Shown: positions 44,705 to 57,440, counted from the stretch's first letter. The stretch: 64,000 bases of DNA from Echinarachnius parma (GCA_037951105.1 JBAMJV010007490.1:1-64000); one strand, 5' to 3'. Made by a program: numbers and translations. The notes: generated by a model from the letters alone, not told the origin.

Positions 44705-45610
44705 GGTCTTTGAAACGTAAAACCTATGTTGATATGAACGGTTTAGAAAATATGAGAATATGAACCCTACAATTACTTGATAACCTGACTATGATTATAC
44801 ACATCAAACATGACGGTGGCTTAATTGAAATGTTAATTATTAGGCTGGAGGCCACTTATTAAAACAATGCTATACTGGGTCCCCTTATTCCTCGCATTCT
44901 AAGTATTACCTCATTCTGAACAAAGTACATTTCTCCACTATCACAATTCGCCCACAACTCATCGCTGTTGTGTACGTAGCGGAGAAGAGATATATGTAAT
45001 CCTTGAGTTATATGGTTTAACAAGTACACAATTTCAATATGTTAGATGTCCTAAGATCTACAGTAATATATCCATCGCAAATTCCCAATCATAAAACTAT
45101 TCCGCGTTACCGGATTGCTATGTAATTATGTTGGTTGCTTACCCAAATCGTAAGAGTTAGGTCTCGATCGAATGTATATTCAGCTAGTGCGATAACTCGC
45201 CTAGGTTTTCTCAATTCTGTGGTGTTTTCGTTGAGTTTGTGTCTGTTGTAAGATGCAAGAAACATTGATCAGATTAACCAGGAACTAAACAGTACATCGT
45301 TCATTACTCCTGCACTATTCAGTCACTGTCCCATTATAACGTGATGCGTCATCAGTGCATGTCGATACGCGGATTCGCAAACCACGCCATACATGCCGCT
45401 GGCAGAGATTCACAAAAGAGAGGAAACAAAAATAACACCCCCATATTTCCTTGACGATGCACAATATGAATAACTCGTAAAAGGGAATATGTGATTTCCT
45501 TGTAGCTGATTATATTGAGAACACAACGCCCCCCCCCCCCCCCCCAAAAAAAAAAAAAAACACACAAGAAAACAAACAAACAAACAAACAAAAACAACAC
45601 ACAACAATAT
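44705..45610. other. Intergenic sequence upstream of the TRIM pseudogene
   Basis: No similarity to the corresponding flank of the intact TRIM. A C run followed by an A run and (CAAA)n lies at 45530-45595, where glycine-rich and phenylalanine-rich ORFs are artefacts. No leader exon was identified. Confidence 0.4.
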
Positions 45611-46573
45611 TGTAAAGATTCTGTCTTTTTGACGGACAGAATCGTTATGGGATGAAGATGATGATGATATAATGGATGGATGTCTGGATGGCCGAGGTTA
45701 TATAGTTCTAAATCACATTCATAATCACATTCACTCTTTAAGCACGTTCCACAAGCTTGGAGAATAGATCACAGCTGGCGAGAGTTATTCGGTTACTCGT
45801 TTATTCTTCCATAAACAACTTCGTACAATGCAATGACGAACATGACTAACTCTAAGTATAACTTCTAACTGAACTAACTTCGTACTCAAACTGTCTTATA
45901 CAACTTAACTGTCTCAAATCTTGTACTGGACTGACGACTGACTAAACTGAACTCCACTCCCTAATAATAACTGACTTTTATCAACCGCTAACACTGAACC
46001 CCGAGTGAGAGAGATGTCAAGCTTATATAGGCTAGAGGACAAAGAATGACATCTATTAAGGCACCGAAGAGGGAACTAAAATGCAACAAAGAAAGACCTC
46101 TAGTGACTTGACATTACAACACTTCTTAGAAATACACCTATAAACATTGCAGGGCAATAAGATTAAGCTAACGGTAAAGATCTAAAGGTAAGGGTCAACA
46201 CAATGGAGGATATCTGCAGGTAGATGCGAGGTTCATGACTAAAGAATTAAGGACATGGTAAAACAGATTATAGAGATCAAAGTATAACACCGCTCTTGAG
46301 AGAGGAGGGTTACAGCAAAGATGAAGTTAAGATGAGAGACAATAGATGGGCAAACGGGGGAAACACATAAAAGCGATGGTATATGAATGGCATTGGAAGG
46401 TGAGGGTTAAGTGGGAACCAACTCACACGGTTTAAGTGGGTGGAAGTTGCTGGTTGGTAAACAGCGCAAAAACAAAGAAGTAACAGACTATATACATAGG
46501 GAATATAGAGGTCAGTGACTGGGTCCAATACTAATTGCAACACTATTAAATGCATGTATCTACATTCGTAACA
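45611..46573 (-). mobile_element. Solo LTR with ATAT target duplication
   Basis: It starts TGTAAAGATTCTG and ends CATTCGTAACA on +, giving TG...CA, and is flanked by ATAT at 45607-45610 and 46574-46577. On - the order is TGTTACGAATG, a TATA box (CCTATATAAG, about 46022-46031) and AATAAA (45800-45805), followed by about 190 bp to the end. This is the arrangement of U3, R and U5. No coding part remains, so it probably arose by LTR-LTR recombination. Its family differs in sequence from the Gypsy element at 29396-34111. Confidence 0.75.
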
Positions 46574-48117
46574 ATATACACAAATCTAACACAACTCAAT
46601 CAGTTGTCTCGGTCTCGGCTACATTGCCGCATTCGTAAATGATGCTCCTCCCTTAAAGTTAAATTTCAATATGAGTATGATAAGTGATACGAGTACGTCT
46701 GTCCAATCAGTAATATGAGAAAGTATTTAAACCATAATTATAGTGCCTAACCATTATTAAAGGTATGTTCGCATTACATACAGATTTTCCTGGAATATAA
46801 TCTGAAATCATATTACATATTACATTTTAGTGATTGTGCAATAATTAGTATTGTGAAGTAGATGTAGTTATGGAAGTTATTATAGTTGTATATATAGCTA
46901 GATTTTAATATCTAGTAATTACTGCTCATTTATTGATCAACCCCAAAAATTAATTTTGTGTCTTTTGCGTTAATAAAGAAATATGCACCGTACTAATTTG
47001 TTATCGCCATATGTTTATGATTATATATATTTTCATATTTTTCCAGTGATGTTCTTTATGTAATTGTGCATGTATCGATCCAGTCTCAAACACGGCATTC
47101 TGGTCACCAAAATGTAACCAGGTACCTAATGTATGGAAATGTAAAATATAGTTACGTAAATGTGGTTACTATATTGATATACAACGGAACAAGAGTGTTA
47201 TGGACCGATAAATGGTATATATTAGTTATCTGACCCAAATAGTATGTTCAGTAGTATTACACTAGACGGACAAAAATACAATTGCAAATTCAAATGGAAC
47301 CAATACAATTGTAGGATGAGGTTGCCAGTAACACTACAGAGAATATAATTTACATAACATCTGCAAAGCTATAGACTTTGAACTTTCAAGTAAAGTAGAG
47401 TGAATGTGTATTAGTGTCATTTGTCTGCTTTTTGTTAACTGTATGTATGAATTATAATAATATTTTGTGTCAGTGCGTGTGCCATGTATAAAGTGTATAT
47501 CAGCATCCATCGCATAGGACAGCTTGTGTACTCGCCATTTTTATAACCGCACAATTAAGTGAACTTCGTTCTGGGGAAGTTCCACCATAATTACAATACT
47601 CAACGTAATATTTCCCACTTGGAAAATCCGCAAAAGAATTAAGAAAAACACGATCAAATCATCAGTCATTGTAAGTTGCTGCTTCCAGCTTGAAACTGAG
47701 AAAGGTGTTTGATGATCTTTCAAAGGGGTGGACTCCACTGGGATCACACGTCTATAACCCGAATTGTCTTACTATGAGGTATATTTTAAAGTAATTGTTT
47801 AACCTGATAATTAAACATCGAATAAAAAAGGCAGTAGTGCAGCTCACAATTAAAGTACAGTATAGCTTGAACCTTTATTTGCATTTAGGGGCAAGCATTT
47901 TTAAATGCTGTGATTGTTGTAAAATAATTTATTCCATAAATTGCATCGGAGGGTAGGGGTGGGGTGAACTTGGCCTCGGCTTTCGTCCCAGTTTTTACGC
48001 CCAACGATTTCATCCACTAATGCACACAGGTATGTAAGCCAGCTCCGAACTGAGAAATCCTCCGTTTTGTTTATTTAGAGCAATTCATATCGTTTGAATT
48101 TCGTTCTTACTAAACAC
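46574..48117. other. Intergenic sequence, nothing recognised
   Basis: AT-rich sequence with no recognised repeat. The ORF at 47541-47747 on - has no motif. Confidence 0.4.
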
Positions 48118-48793
48118 AACAAAAAAGAATAACTCCCTCCCTAAGCAAAATAGCGTAACTTTTTAACAAATAGGGTTTGAGCAAAATAACTTGGCAGGAA
48201 TGTTTCTGAAATTATTGGCTAACGTCTCTGTGAAAATGGATTTGATCCGCCATGCCATGCATGAGTAAGCACACATTATAGGAAAAATGTCACTTTTCAA
48301 AAGTCATAAGAGTCAAAAAGTGAAAATTCTGCCTTTGATGTGTGGTCACTCATCCATGACTCAACGGACCAGTTTCACTTTCACACATAAGTTAGTCAAT
48401 AATTATAGGAACAATCCTGCCGAGATATTTTGCTCAAAACCTTTTCGTTAAAAAGTTATGTTATTTAATTAAGGGGAACTTATTTTTGTGTTGAGTTTAA
48501 TTGATCAGTATTGTTGAAATAAACTCAACAAAAAAGTAAGTCTCCTACTGATTAGAATAACAATAATTTTTTCTTGAGTTTATTCCAACAATACTGATCA
48601 ATTAAACTCAACACAAAAATAAGTCCCCCTTAATCAAACAACATAACTTTTTAGCGAAAAGGTTTTGAGCAAAATAACTCGGCTACATTTATTGACTATA
48701 CACTTATGTGTGAAAATGAAACTGGTCCATTGAGTCATGGATGGGTGACCACACATCAAAGACAGAATTGTGACTTTATGATTCTTGTGACTT
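48118..48793. repeat. Family C palindromic elements
   Basis: Same family as 8741-9620. The first unit (about 48118-48495) is a complete palindrome with CATGCATGAGTAAGCACACA near the centre. The second (about 48527-48793) is rearranged, with an inverted copy of ACTCAACACAAAAATAAGTC in its middle and only part of each arm. Confidence 0.75.
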
Positions 48794-48810
48794 TTAAAAA
48801 GTGACATTAC

Positions 48811-49713
48811 ACAGACTGTCCCAGATAAAACGAAACCGGGTTTCTTTGCAGAAATGTTATGTTATAATGAATAATTTCCTTGATGATATATATATGTCTG
48901 AAAAGCTCTGTGTCTCTTCTTTCATTTGATGTACAACTTATGGCATATCATTCAAGCATGACTGAATTAGAACAATGGAAAGTGGTGTTACCAATATTCC
49001 ATTTGCACGCATAAATTTTAAGTTTGGGTGAGTTTTAAGGGTTGTAAACATACTTATTCTTTAATAAGGAAAACACCACATAAAAGTTCACATTTTTGTC
49101 TTTTACGTGACACCTCATGCTAAAAATATTAATGATTTATGCCAGAGAACGAGTACAATGAAAACATGCCTGATTTCTGCCTAAATGAGTGAAGTTGAGT
49201 AAGAAGTCGCTCAGCTTTCCTGACTTAGCAGCTGACAATGGACTTTGATGTATGAGTGAATTTACACAAACATGGGGATCAGGGAAAACATGGGAAATAG
49301 GCTAGATCAGGAAAATTACTAATTTGGGCTGGAATCAAGCATGTTTTCATTGTACTGGTTCTCTGGCATAAATCATTTATTTTTTACTCATGAGGTGTCA
49401 TATAAAAGATAAAATTACAAATGTTTATGCGGCGTTTGTCCTTTTTCAAAATAATTACGTTTACTACCCTTAAAACTCACCCCAAAACCTCACCCAAACT
49501 TGCAATTTCTGCGTGCAAATGGAATTTTGTTTTGGTAACACCACTTTCCATCGTTCTAATTCAGTCATGCGTGAATTATGTTTCTTAAGTTGTATAGCAA
49601 ATGAAAGAAGAGACACAGAGCTTTTCGGACATATATATCATCAAGGAAATTATTCATTATAACATAAAATTTCCGCCATGAAACCCTGTTTCGTTTTTTC
49701 TGGGACAGGCTGT
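48811..49713. mobile_element. 0.9-kb fold-back element with ACAGNCTGTCCCAG termini
   Basis: Arms 48811-49190 and 49325-49713 are reverse complements with moderate divergence. Shared words include GATGATATATATATGTC, GTGTCTCTTCTTTCATTTG and AAACATGCCTGATT/AATCAAGCATGTTT. Termini are ACAGACTGTCCCAG and CTGGGACAGGCTGT. TA next to both ends hints at a mariner-type target, which is inference. No transposase is present. Its right end abuts the start of block B right copy. Confidence 0.75.
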
Positions 49714-49749
49714 ATAAAACTGGGGCAAAATCTATGCATTCTGAAAATA

Positions 49750-49930
<181 letters not shown>

Positions 49931-50033
49931 GAGCCGGTTCATCCACTTAACAACGAAGCATAATCTTTCAGCGTACCACTGATTGTTACACACCCTTTCT
50001 GATACACATGAATTATGCCACCTAGCATACCGG

Positions 50034-50262
50034 AAATAACACAATGTGAACACAGTATGTTTCACAGTGTGGACCACGGTGTTTAAATGGGAGTGTTTTC
50101 ACAGCTAGTGTAAACAAACCTACTCACGCTGTAAGCACGCTGTAAACGCTATATGTAAAATAGTGCGCTCAGCAATTTTACAGTACTCACAGTGTGAGTC
50201 GGTTGTCACACTGTGAACACGCCACAATTAACACTGTGGTCCACACTGTGTTCTTTCAGGTA
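50034..50262. repeat. MITE-D fold-back
   Basis: Orthologous in position to 40003-40275. It contains GAACACAGTATGTTTCACAG and its complement, and GGGAGTGTTTTCACAG opposite CTGTGAACACGCC. The central direct repeat is lost. Confidence 0.75.
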
Positions 50263-50924
50263 GGGAAAACAGGCATTAAAGTAATTACGGTGTACAAATC
50301 GATATACATTTCAAAATATTTATTTAGGACCTTTGCGCAGAATTCGTTAATTATTCTAAAACTTCTACAATTATGCAGAATGATTCAGTCATTGAAACAT
50401 ACATGACAATACGATCGGTTGGTGATAACTGTTTACGGCTCAGACTCGTTTGATTACATATTTGACCATCAAACTACGAGTAACATCGAATCACCGAATA
50501 TTTTTTACGAAGAAATTCAAATATAATGCAAACATTGGTCTACAACTGCATGATAATTTAACACTAACACCCCTTGTGATGACTGCATTCTTGCTTATAA
50601 ATTGTACACTTATCTAAAATATTAAAATATACATCATTTTGTACAAGCGTAACTATATATTTATTTATAGATAACTGAAATAGAATTCCATTTTACTTCA
50701 AAATTCGAATCATAACGAGTTTCACTGTATCCAATTATGACATCAATGTATACACACAATCGTTAATTTCAGTAATACAATACTGGACGCATACAAACAT
50801 GAATAGTTCATATCGCTGTGTAAGGAATAACACAACAATATGAAATGATGCCAATACGTTGTGTGAAAATAGTTTGGTTCACCAAAAAAAATAAAAAATA
50901 AAACTCGGAAGTTATCATTTAAAA

Positions 50925-51356
50925 TTAAAAGTGATAGTTCAATAATGCTTAAATGGTAAACATAAAGTTATTTACAGATAAATTTGAAGTCTTATTTCAT
51001 TAAAATAGCAGCCATCAATGCAAAATGTAAACATTGCGAATGAAAATTATTTTCGTTAAAATGATTACATAAAGAGATGATCATAAAAGAATATGTACTG
51101 TGTTATATTTACAAACATGTTTATGGTAAATAATAAAGTGTTTCCTCAAATTAATGAATAAATGTGGGGTCGATATTGATTCCAATCCAATATATTTACG
51201 GATATACGGTTTTGTATTGGATTATTTTGATACAAAAAGCGTATGTTGTCTTTACAATCAAGAGCTTTGTTAGATAATACAATTTTGTCCACTCCATCAC
51301 ACAAAAAGAATATTCCTTGAAGCGCCCTCTCAACCCAAACTGAGCTATCCCTTTAA
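50925..51356 (+). repeat. Complete diverged MITE related to MITE-A
   Basis: TTAA-bounded (50925-50928 and 51353-51356). It starts AAGTGATAGTTCAATAATGC and ends GCGCCCTCTCAACCCAAACT then GAGCTATCCC. Only its right end (about 41101-41150) remains in the left block B copy. Confidence 0.7.
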
Positions 51357-51992
51357 TTTAAATCATTAAAGGATTTATGACAAGGAATCCACCTTAGTTC
51401 GAGATATCTCGTATTATAGGCTACTGTATGTGATTGTAATATAGAAACACTTTATAATGATTATATATACACGTCAAGCAACGATAAGAATAATAACAAA
51501 AGACCATATAAGCCCATTATATTATAGAATATAAACAAAGTGATACTTTCATACTGTATACACTACGAATCTAGTGATAATCTGTTATCATGTTCAAACA
51601 TCCATCAAAATCGCAATATGATCTAGATAACAACATATATTTATACTGCATGTATCATGTAACAGCATAATCGTCATCAGTATCATTATGCAACAACAAC
51701 CAAACCCGCTTCATAATATGACGATTAACGATATATCCATTTAAATATAGCCTTATTGTTACGTGACAAACGCGGTATAATTATCCTTTCAACATCGTAT
51801 GGGAAGAACAGTACAGGTAGTTCATGTCTTCATGACATTGGGTCTTCTAACAATATTATCTTTCTTACAGAAATGTGCACCGCATTTGAATCACAATCAC
51901 AAGTGTGAAAGACGGAAGGTGAGTCTAATATATTGAGGTACAAACATTCGTTAATCGCAAGGTTCCTGTCGCTTTACTAATTTAATTTTGAC

Positions 51993-53482
51993 TAAAGCCC
52001 AGTGCCCATTAGGCGATCTGCGCTTGCGATCTAGCCCGAGTTGCTAGCGATCTCGGTTCGGTGTGAATCGCACCAGTTCGCCGCGAGTCAGCCCGATCTC
52101 ATTGCGTACGCGATCTTTTCGGTGCCCACTATGCGATCTCACGGCGACTTCACGGCGACTGTCCCTATTTCCACGCATGCGTGCATGGTTGAGAATTACA
52201 GCCAAGTATTGTTCGCTCTTGCTTGTCTTGACATCATAACGCGCTTTGCAAGTTTTTTTTAATAAACCCAGTGCCCACTTTGCGATCTGCGCCTAGCGAT
52301 CTTGCCCGAATAGGAGCGATCCCCTGAGATCTGTGCACGGGCGTCGATCTGTCATTGATACCCATTGATCAGGGGGGGGGGGGGGGGGATGATCCATTCA
52401 TCCATCCCCCTGATGAATGGGTATTACGTAAGTATCGACGCCCATGGATCTGTGGTTAAGTCGCAAAGTGGGCACAAATGGCCGCACCAGATCGCTGTAA
52501 CTCGCGTCCGCAAGGGTGGTGTCGGTTGCGGTCGCAAGGTTTTGGACATGTTTAAACATTTCGTTCTCGATCGCATGTCGGGCGGGATCGCACAAAAAAA
52601 GCCATTTGGGCAATTGTTCATATTTCCTGATATCAGGAATTCAATCCTTGATATCAAGAATTCTGTTTTCAAATATCAATAATTAAATTCTTGATATCAG
52701 GAAATAAATTAATGATATCCAGAGTTCGATTTCTTGATATCCAGAGTTCGATTTCTTGATGCCAGGAGTTGAATTTTTGAAATCAGGAATTATCATTGGT
52801 TAGCAACAGAAAATGGTTTCTTGATATCTAGAATTCAATGTTCAGTTATGCGAAACTGCTCTACAAAGGCGCCCTGCAAGAATCAAGAATCCTTTTCTTG
52901 ATATTTTTCTTGAATTGTTGATATCAATAAATGATTTGCTGTTGGTAACTCTTGATCAAGAAAAGGAAATAAATGTTCAAACGGCTAGCCATGCCTCGCC
53001 AACAAATTCAGAATAAAAAAAGCGTGAATTCCTCGTTATTGTATTCCTTGACAATGGGTGGAAATAGGGGCCAAGCTATGACCCCAAGGAGGCCAAATTG
53101 AAAAGATCGCGTACACAATGGAATTAGGCTGACTCACTGCGAACTGATGATTCCAAGGTCGCTAGCCCTATGCGATCTTGTCCGAATAGGAGCGATCCCC
53201 TGAGATCTGTGTTAAGTCGCAAAGTGGGCACCAATGGCCGCACCAGATCGCACCAGATCGCCGCGAATGCGATCGAGACCGACCTGGTCGCCAGATTTTT
53301 GAACATGTCAAAACCCCGGCGACCGCAACCGACACCACCCTTGCGGACGCGAGTTACAGCGATCTGGTGCGGCCATTGGTGCCCACTTGGCGACTTAACC
53401 ACAGATCTCAGGGGATCGCTCCTATTCGGGCAAGATCGCTCTAGATCGCTAGGCCCAGATCGTTAAGTGGGCACTAGGCTTA
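51993..53482. mobile_element. 1.5-kb fold-back element rich in GCGATC, right copy only
   Basis: The termini TAAAGCCCAGTGCCCA and TGGGCACTAGGCTTA are complementary. Long inner arms share GCCGCACCAGATCGC, CGCAAGGGTGGTGTCGGTTG and AGGAGCGATCCCCTGAGATC. A second start (AACCCAGTGCCCACTTTGCG) at about 52263 shows a nested or duplicated copy. Inside are a G-run hairpin (52339-52445, ends GGGCGTCGAT) and a run of TTGATATCAGGAATTCAA-type repeats (52610-52830). The left block B copy lacks the element. Confidence 0.8.
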
Positions 53483-53771
53483 ATTCAACCACACAAACAA
53501 AATTATATACATTAATAAATGAAAAGCGCTACATATTATGAATACGCATTGTCAAGTAAATCATATGTGAAGTAGATAACCCGTCGGCATTATCTGGAAA
53601 TGTTGTCCATACATTTGTCATCATTTACATTTTTTAACAACTTCATCTGATAAGTGTATCTCATAGATCACAATCATGAGTCGAGATATTTGACAGCGAT
53701 TAGTATCTTGTCATTGGAAGGGAAATACTTCATCAACGTTGAATCCAGGGCAGTCTGATGAAGTTTGTATT

Positions 53772-55030
53772 TTTATATCAGTGGCAGAATTAATACTCTC
53801 TTATTATTATTATTATCATTGGGGCCATTCTTGGTCACGTGTGTGACCCAAAATATGAAAAATTCTGAAATAGGATGCTTATATTTTAGTAAGTATAGGA
53901 GGTATGGTGATGTGAACTTCATATATGACTTGCATATGTTGAAGTAGTAACACAAAAGATTTTATTAGGATTACGTTGCCCAAGGACAGAGGACAAATGG
54001 CATCGGTCACGTGTGTGACTTTGCACGGGAGCACTTAAAAATTGAACTCAATTTTATTTTGGAAATCCTGTGAAATATGAAAAGCTAAAATGTTCATATT
54101 AGTATCAGACAACTGATATATATCTGTAAGTAAGAAAATGGTGAAATATGTGACCTTACACCACAAAACGACCGTTATGTCGCTGAGATAGTTTCTTTGT
54201 TATTAGCTGAAATAGTCAAATTTGGTTTAAAATATGAGATTCAGGATTTTTGTATCTCCTGAATGAAGGTATTTTAATTTACGTTCTCTGAAAATTTGAT
54301 AGTTTTGTTATTTTTTCATCGAATACAAATTATCAGATAACAGCGCTTGAATGGACGCCGATCTTTGAAGTGGCCCGTTTCTCCCTTGTTTTAAAACTGC
54401 TTTAGTCATTTTCCAAATCTTTTGCGCTCATTTTCAGAGGGTTTACCTTGTCCGAATATGACAAATTATATACCATTTTAAAGGTAATGACTTCTACTGT
54501 AATGTCATGTGAAAATCAACATAATAATTTGTTCCGACTTATTGGCCATTTTGTGGTGTATGGTCACATATTACAATTTTCTCAAACGGTTGTTTTTTAA
54601 TGAACGTTATTATGTGGGGATGTCTGGGTCACGTGTGTGACATGTTGGGGTGGTCACGTGTGTGACATGTACAATGTGAATGGAAATAGGAATTTTACAA
54701 ATATTAGGGTTAGATAGTAAAATGAAGTTCAATTGTCAGAAAGTTGGTATCATCATGTACAGGAGACTAAAAGGAATGAGCTAGTTTGATTATTTTCTGA
54801 GTTATGATTTTTATTTGAATATTGAAATATGTAAATTTATGAATTTTTCTAAGAAATTTTCTAAATTCAATAAAAAAAATATATTTCATGAAGCCTTGGA
54901 CATTGATCTTTCCAATAATGGAATAAAACTACTGAAAAAACAAACTTCATTTTTTCCAAAAAAGTTTCACTTTTCAAAGAATGGCACATGGGCATAGATG
55001 GGCAATGTTTTTACAACTCATTTGATTGAG
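53772..55030. repeat. 1.26-kb insertion with four copies of GGTCACGTGTGTGAC
   Basis: Left and right copies agree up to GAAGTTTGTA and again from AAATGACTGAATG. Between, the right has about 1260 bp where the left has about 145 bp. The 15-mer GGTCACGTGTGTGAC occurs exactly at 53833, 54005, 54627 and 54652. It contains CACGTG. No terminal repeats or ORF with known motifs were found. Confidence 0.65.
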
Positions 55031-55529
55031 TAGAAATAAATGACTGAATGTACGTGTCCGTGAAATATTAGGTCGATCTAGCGTTTCATAAATGTAAACG
55101 TATATTTAATACCCCAAAGAGGACGTGTTCATAGCTGTGGGATCGAACGTTATTACAATAGTCTTTACTCTGTTCATCATCACGATTTACATATTACATA
55201 CCATTCATTTCTGTAAATAATGTTAGTTATCAATAATGATGAACAACTATAACATTTTGTACCCAAATGCTTACAAATAAGATTCTATCAGTAATGATAT
55301 AAAGAATCATTTTAGTGACTTAGATTATAATACAATTTTCGATTTGTCTACCATTTTTGTTTTCATAGCAAATGATGCGTGTTCTTGCAACAAGTAGATC
55401 GCGGACATGGTTTTAAGTAGTAAACTAAACTATGACATTATCTGGCATAGCAAAAATATGTCCTGCCCGTGGGAGTGAATATCACTCACTGTCCATGGCG
55501 GTCTAATGGTGAAATTCCAACATACATAT

Positions 55530-57440
55530 TCAAACACCGTCCGGTGTCACTGATTTACAGAAGATGTAAAGCCTATCAGCGGTACAGAAGGCTATCTCCC
55601 CGGATGTGAACTCTTGGAGGTAACACCATTCCCTCTCTGCTTTCTGTATCACGTGATCAGTGATGAGAGTCGCCACGTGTTGCAGCTCGCTCGTGTAACG
55701 CTCGATGGTGACTCTATCCTTCTCCTTGTTCACGGTGGCTATGAGGATTGTATCATCCTTGCATACAGCAGGCCAGACATAACAATCTGCAGATTTCTCT
55801 ATATTTTTGCGTTCGGTTAAGTGTTCTCCTGATGGATCCATCGTACGTGAAATATTCTTGTGAGTATATACCATCATCATCTTACTCGTCTTCATTGCAA
55901 ATATCTGTACAGGTTCATACCCATCACATGCTATCTCCCTGACTGGCTTCCCACCTCCTGGAGTGAATACCTGGATCTTCTTGGCTTTCTTGTAACCTAC
56001 ATAGATGTGATCATCGCTGTCTACAGTGAGATCACCAAACCCTCCTTCATCCCAACTCAGAGTCTCAAACCTCGCATCAATCTTCTCCCACCCTTGTGTG
56101 TACAGGGATACATTGAGTATATCCTTGTTAGTATTACCTAAGTCGCGTACAGCACACCGGCCATCAGACAAGAAGCCTATCCCGTAGACTTTTACTCCCC
56201 CGAGCACTCTCTGCTGCAGCTGCCCGTCAGCAGAGTATATCTCGATACCACGCTCTCCTTTGTTACATCCTACAGCCATCCCACCGTCCGGTGTGGTGGT
56301 CATGCATTGCATGTTATTAGCAGTTGGGAACGCTACGTCAGCTTTCAGTTTCCATTCTCTGTACTGCACCTTTCCGATCTCCATCGTCTCGAGCTCTTCA
56401 TGTCGCTCGTATTCAAACTTCTTTGCGCGAGAAGATATTTCAGTAGCCACATCATTTGTCGGAGCTTCTATACTCTCCAATACTGTTCTCATTTCATTAC
56501 ACAGTGAATCTCTGATGATCACCGTGTCTTCATCCAGCGGTACCTTGGAACTCTTCTCCACCAGTTCTCCGGCGGTTTCAATGACGTCCATCGACGTATC
56601 ATCCTCAGCCATGATTCTGTCAAACTCCTCGTTCAGTTTCCCCTTTTCACCGTCGCATTTTTCATGGAGAATTGCCATCTCTTCGCCCAATAGCTGTACC
56701 GACTCATCGTAGCTGTTTTCTATCTGTTTAATGACCGCGTCAATGTGATTTAATGATTTTTGTTCTTCTACGACATCGAGGTACTTCTTCAAAGCTGATG
56801 TCTTGGAATCGGCTTCTTTCTGTGAGCTTATGACGTCATCATTGAAGGTTGCGTGGTATTCTTTTACTATCTTCACCACATGTCCCTCTTTCTCATGGTC
56901 CGTGATGGAGCAGCGGGAGCAGAGGTATTTTCTGCAGGTGATGCATACCTCGGTACATACATGACTCTCATCACTGTCCATGTGCTCTTTGCAGCAAACT
57001 ATCGCTTTAGGGAATACCTTACCATGCAACATTTCATCTACGTCTAATACTGTGTGTGCGGTGTTTGGCTTCCATGCATCGTGTGCCTTGCGACATGAAG
57101 TACACATGCTCTTACCGCAATCGCGACAATAAACCGCAGCTCTAGCTTTCTCATCGCATAGCTCACAAGGCGCTCCATTGTCTTTAATATTAAGAGCGAT
57201 AGATTTCAGCGATTCGTCAGTTGGTAGCCGTGATACGTTACCGTCTTTGATGTCTGTAACCGAACCACAGAGCGGACATGCGACTGACTCGGGAGTGCCT
57301 TGTTCTTGCGAAGACAGAAGGTTGGTCAAGCAGGCCTCGCAGAATATGTGTGAACAGGAGAGGGTCTTCGGGTCAGTCAGGAGGCACGCACAGATCAGGC
57401 ACTGAGGCAGGTTGAGGGTCAAGGTGTCCAGACTCGCCAT
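55530..57440 (-). CDS. TRIM protein: RING, two B-boxes, coiled coil, beta-propeller
   Basis: 636-residue predicted E3 ubiquitin ligase in one coding exon. The RING ligands are C14, C17, C29, H31, C34, C37, C55 and C58. B-box 1 runs C92-H129 and B-box 2 about C150-H187. The coiled coil is at about 200-285. An IGKVQYREWK linker leads into a C-terminal domain (about 360-630) with repeated four-stranded blade patterns such as GIGFLSDGRCAVRD, DLTVDSDDHIYVGY and DTILIATVN, typical of NHL/WD-like propellers that bind substrate. The ATG (57438-57440) has A at -3 and G at +4. CAAAG just before it is a possible splice acceptor, and similarity to the pseudogene stops there. Residues 517-556 differ strongly from the pseudogene while both sides are nearly identical. 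Family knowledge: RING-B-box-coiled-coil proteins dimerise and ubiquitinate bound targets. The target here is unknown. Confidence 0.93.
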   Translation of the reverse strand: MASLDTLTLNLPQCLICACLLTDPKTLSCSHIFCEACLTNLLSSQEQGTPESVACPLCGSVTDIKDGNVSRLPTDESLKSIALNIKDNGAPCELCDEKARAAVYCRDCGKSMCTSCRKAHDAWKPNTAHTVLDVDEMLHGKVFPKAIVCCKEHMDSDESHVCTEVCITCRKYLCSRCSITDHEKEGHVVKIVKEYHATFNDDVISSQKEADSKTSALKKYLDVVEEQKSLNHIDAVIKQIENSYDESVQLLGEEMAILHEKCDGEKGKLNEEFDRIMAEDDTSMDVIETAGELVEKSSKVPLDEDTVIIRDSLCNEMRTVLESIEAPTNDVATEISSRAKKFEYERHEELETMEIGKVQYREWKLKADVAFPTANNMQCMTTTPDGGMAVGCNKGERGIEIYSADGQLQQRVLGGVKVYGIGFLSDGRCAVRDLGNTNKDILNVSLYTQGWEKIDARFETLSWDEGGFGDLTVDSDDHIYVGYKKAKKIQVFTPGGGKPVREIACDGYEPVQIFAMKTSKMMMVYTHKNISRTMDPSGEHLTERKNIEKSADCYVWPAVCKDDTILIATVNKEKDRVTIERYTSELQHVATLITDHVIQKAEREWCYLQEFTSGEIAFCTADRLYIFCKSVTPDGV

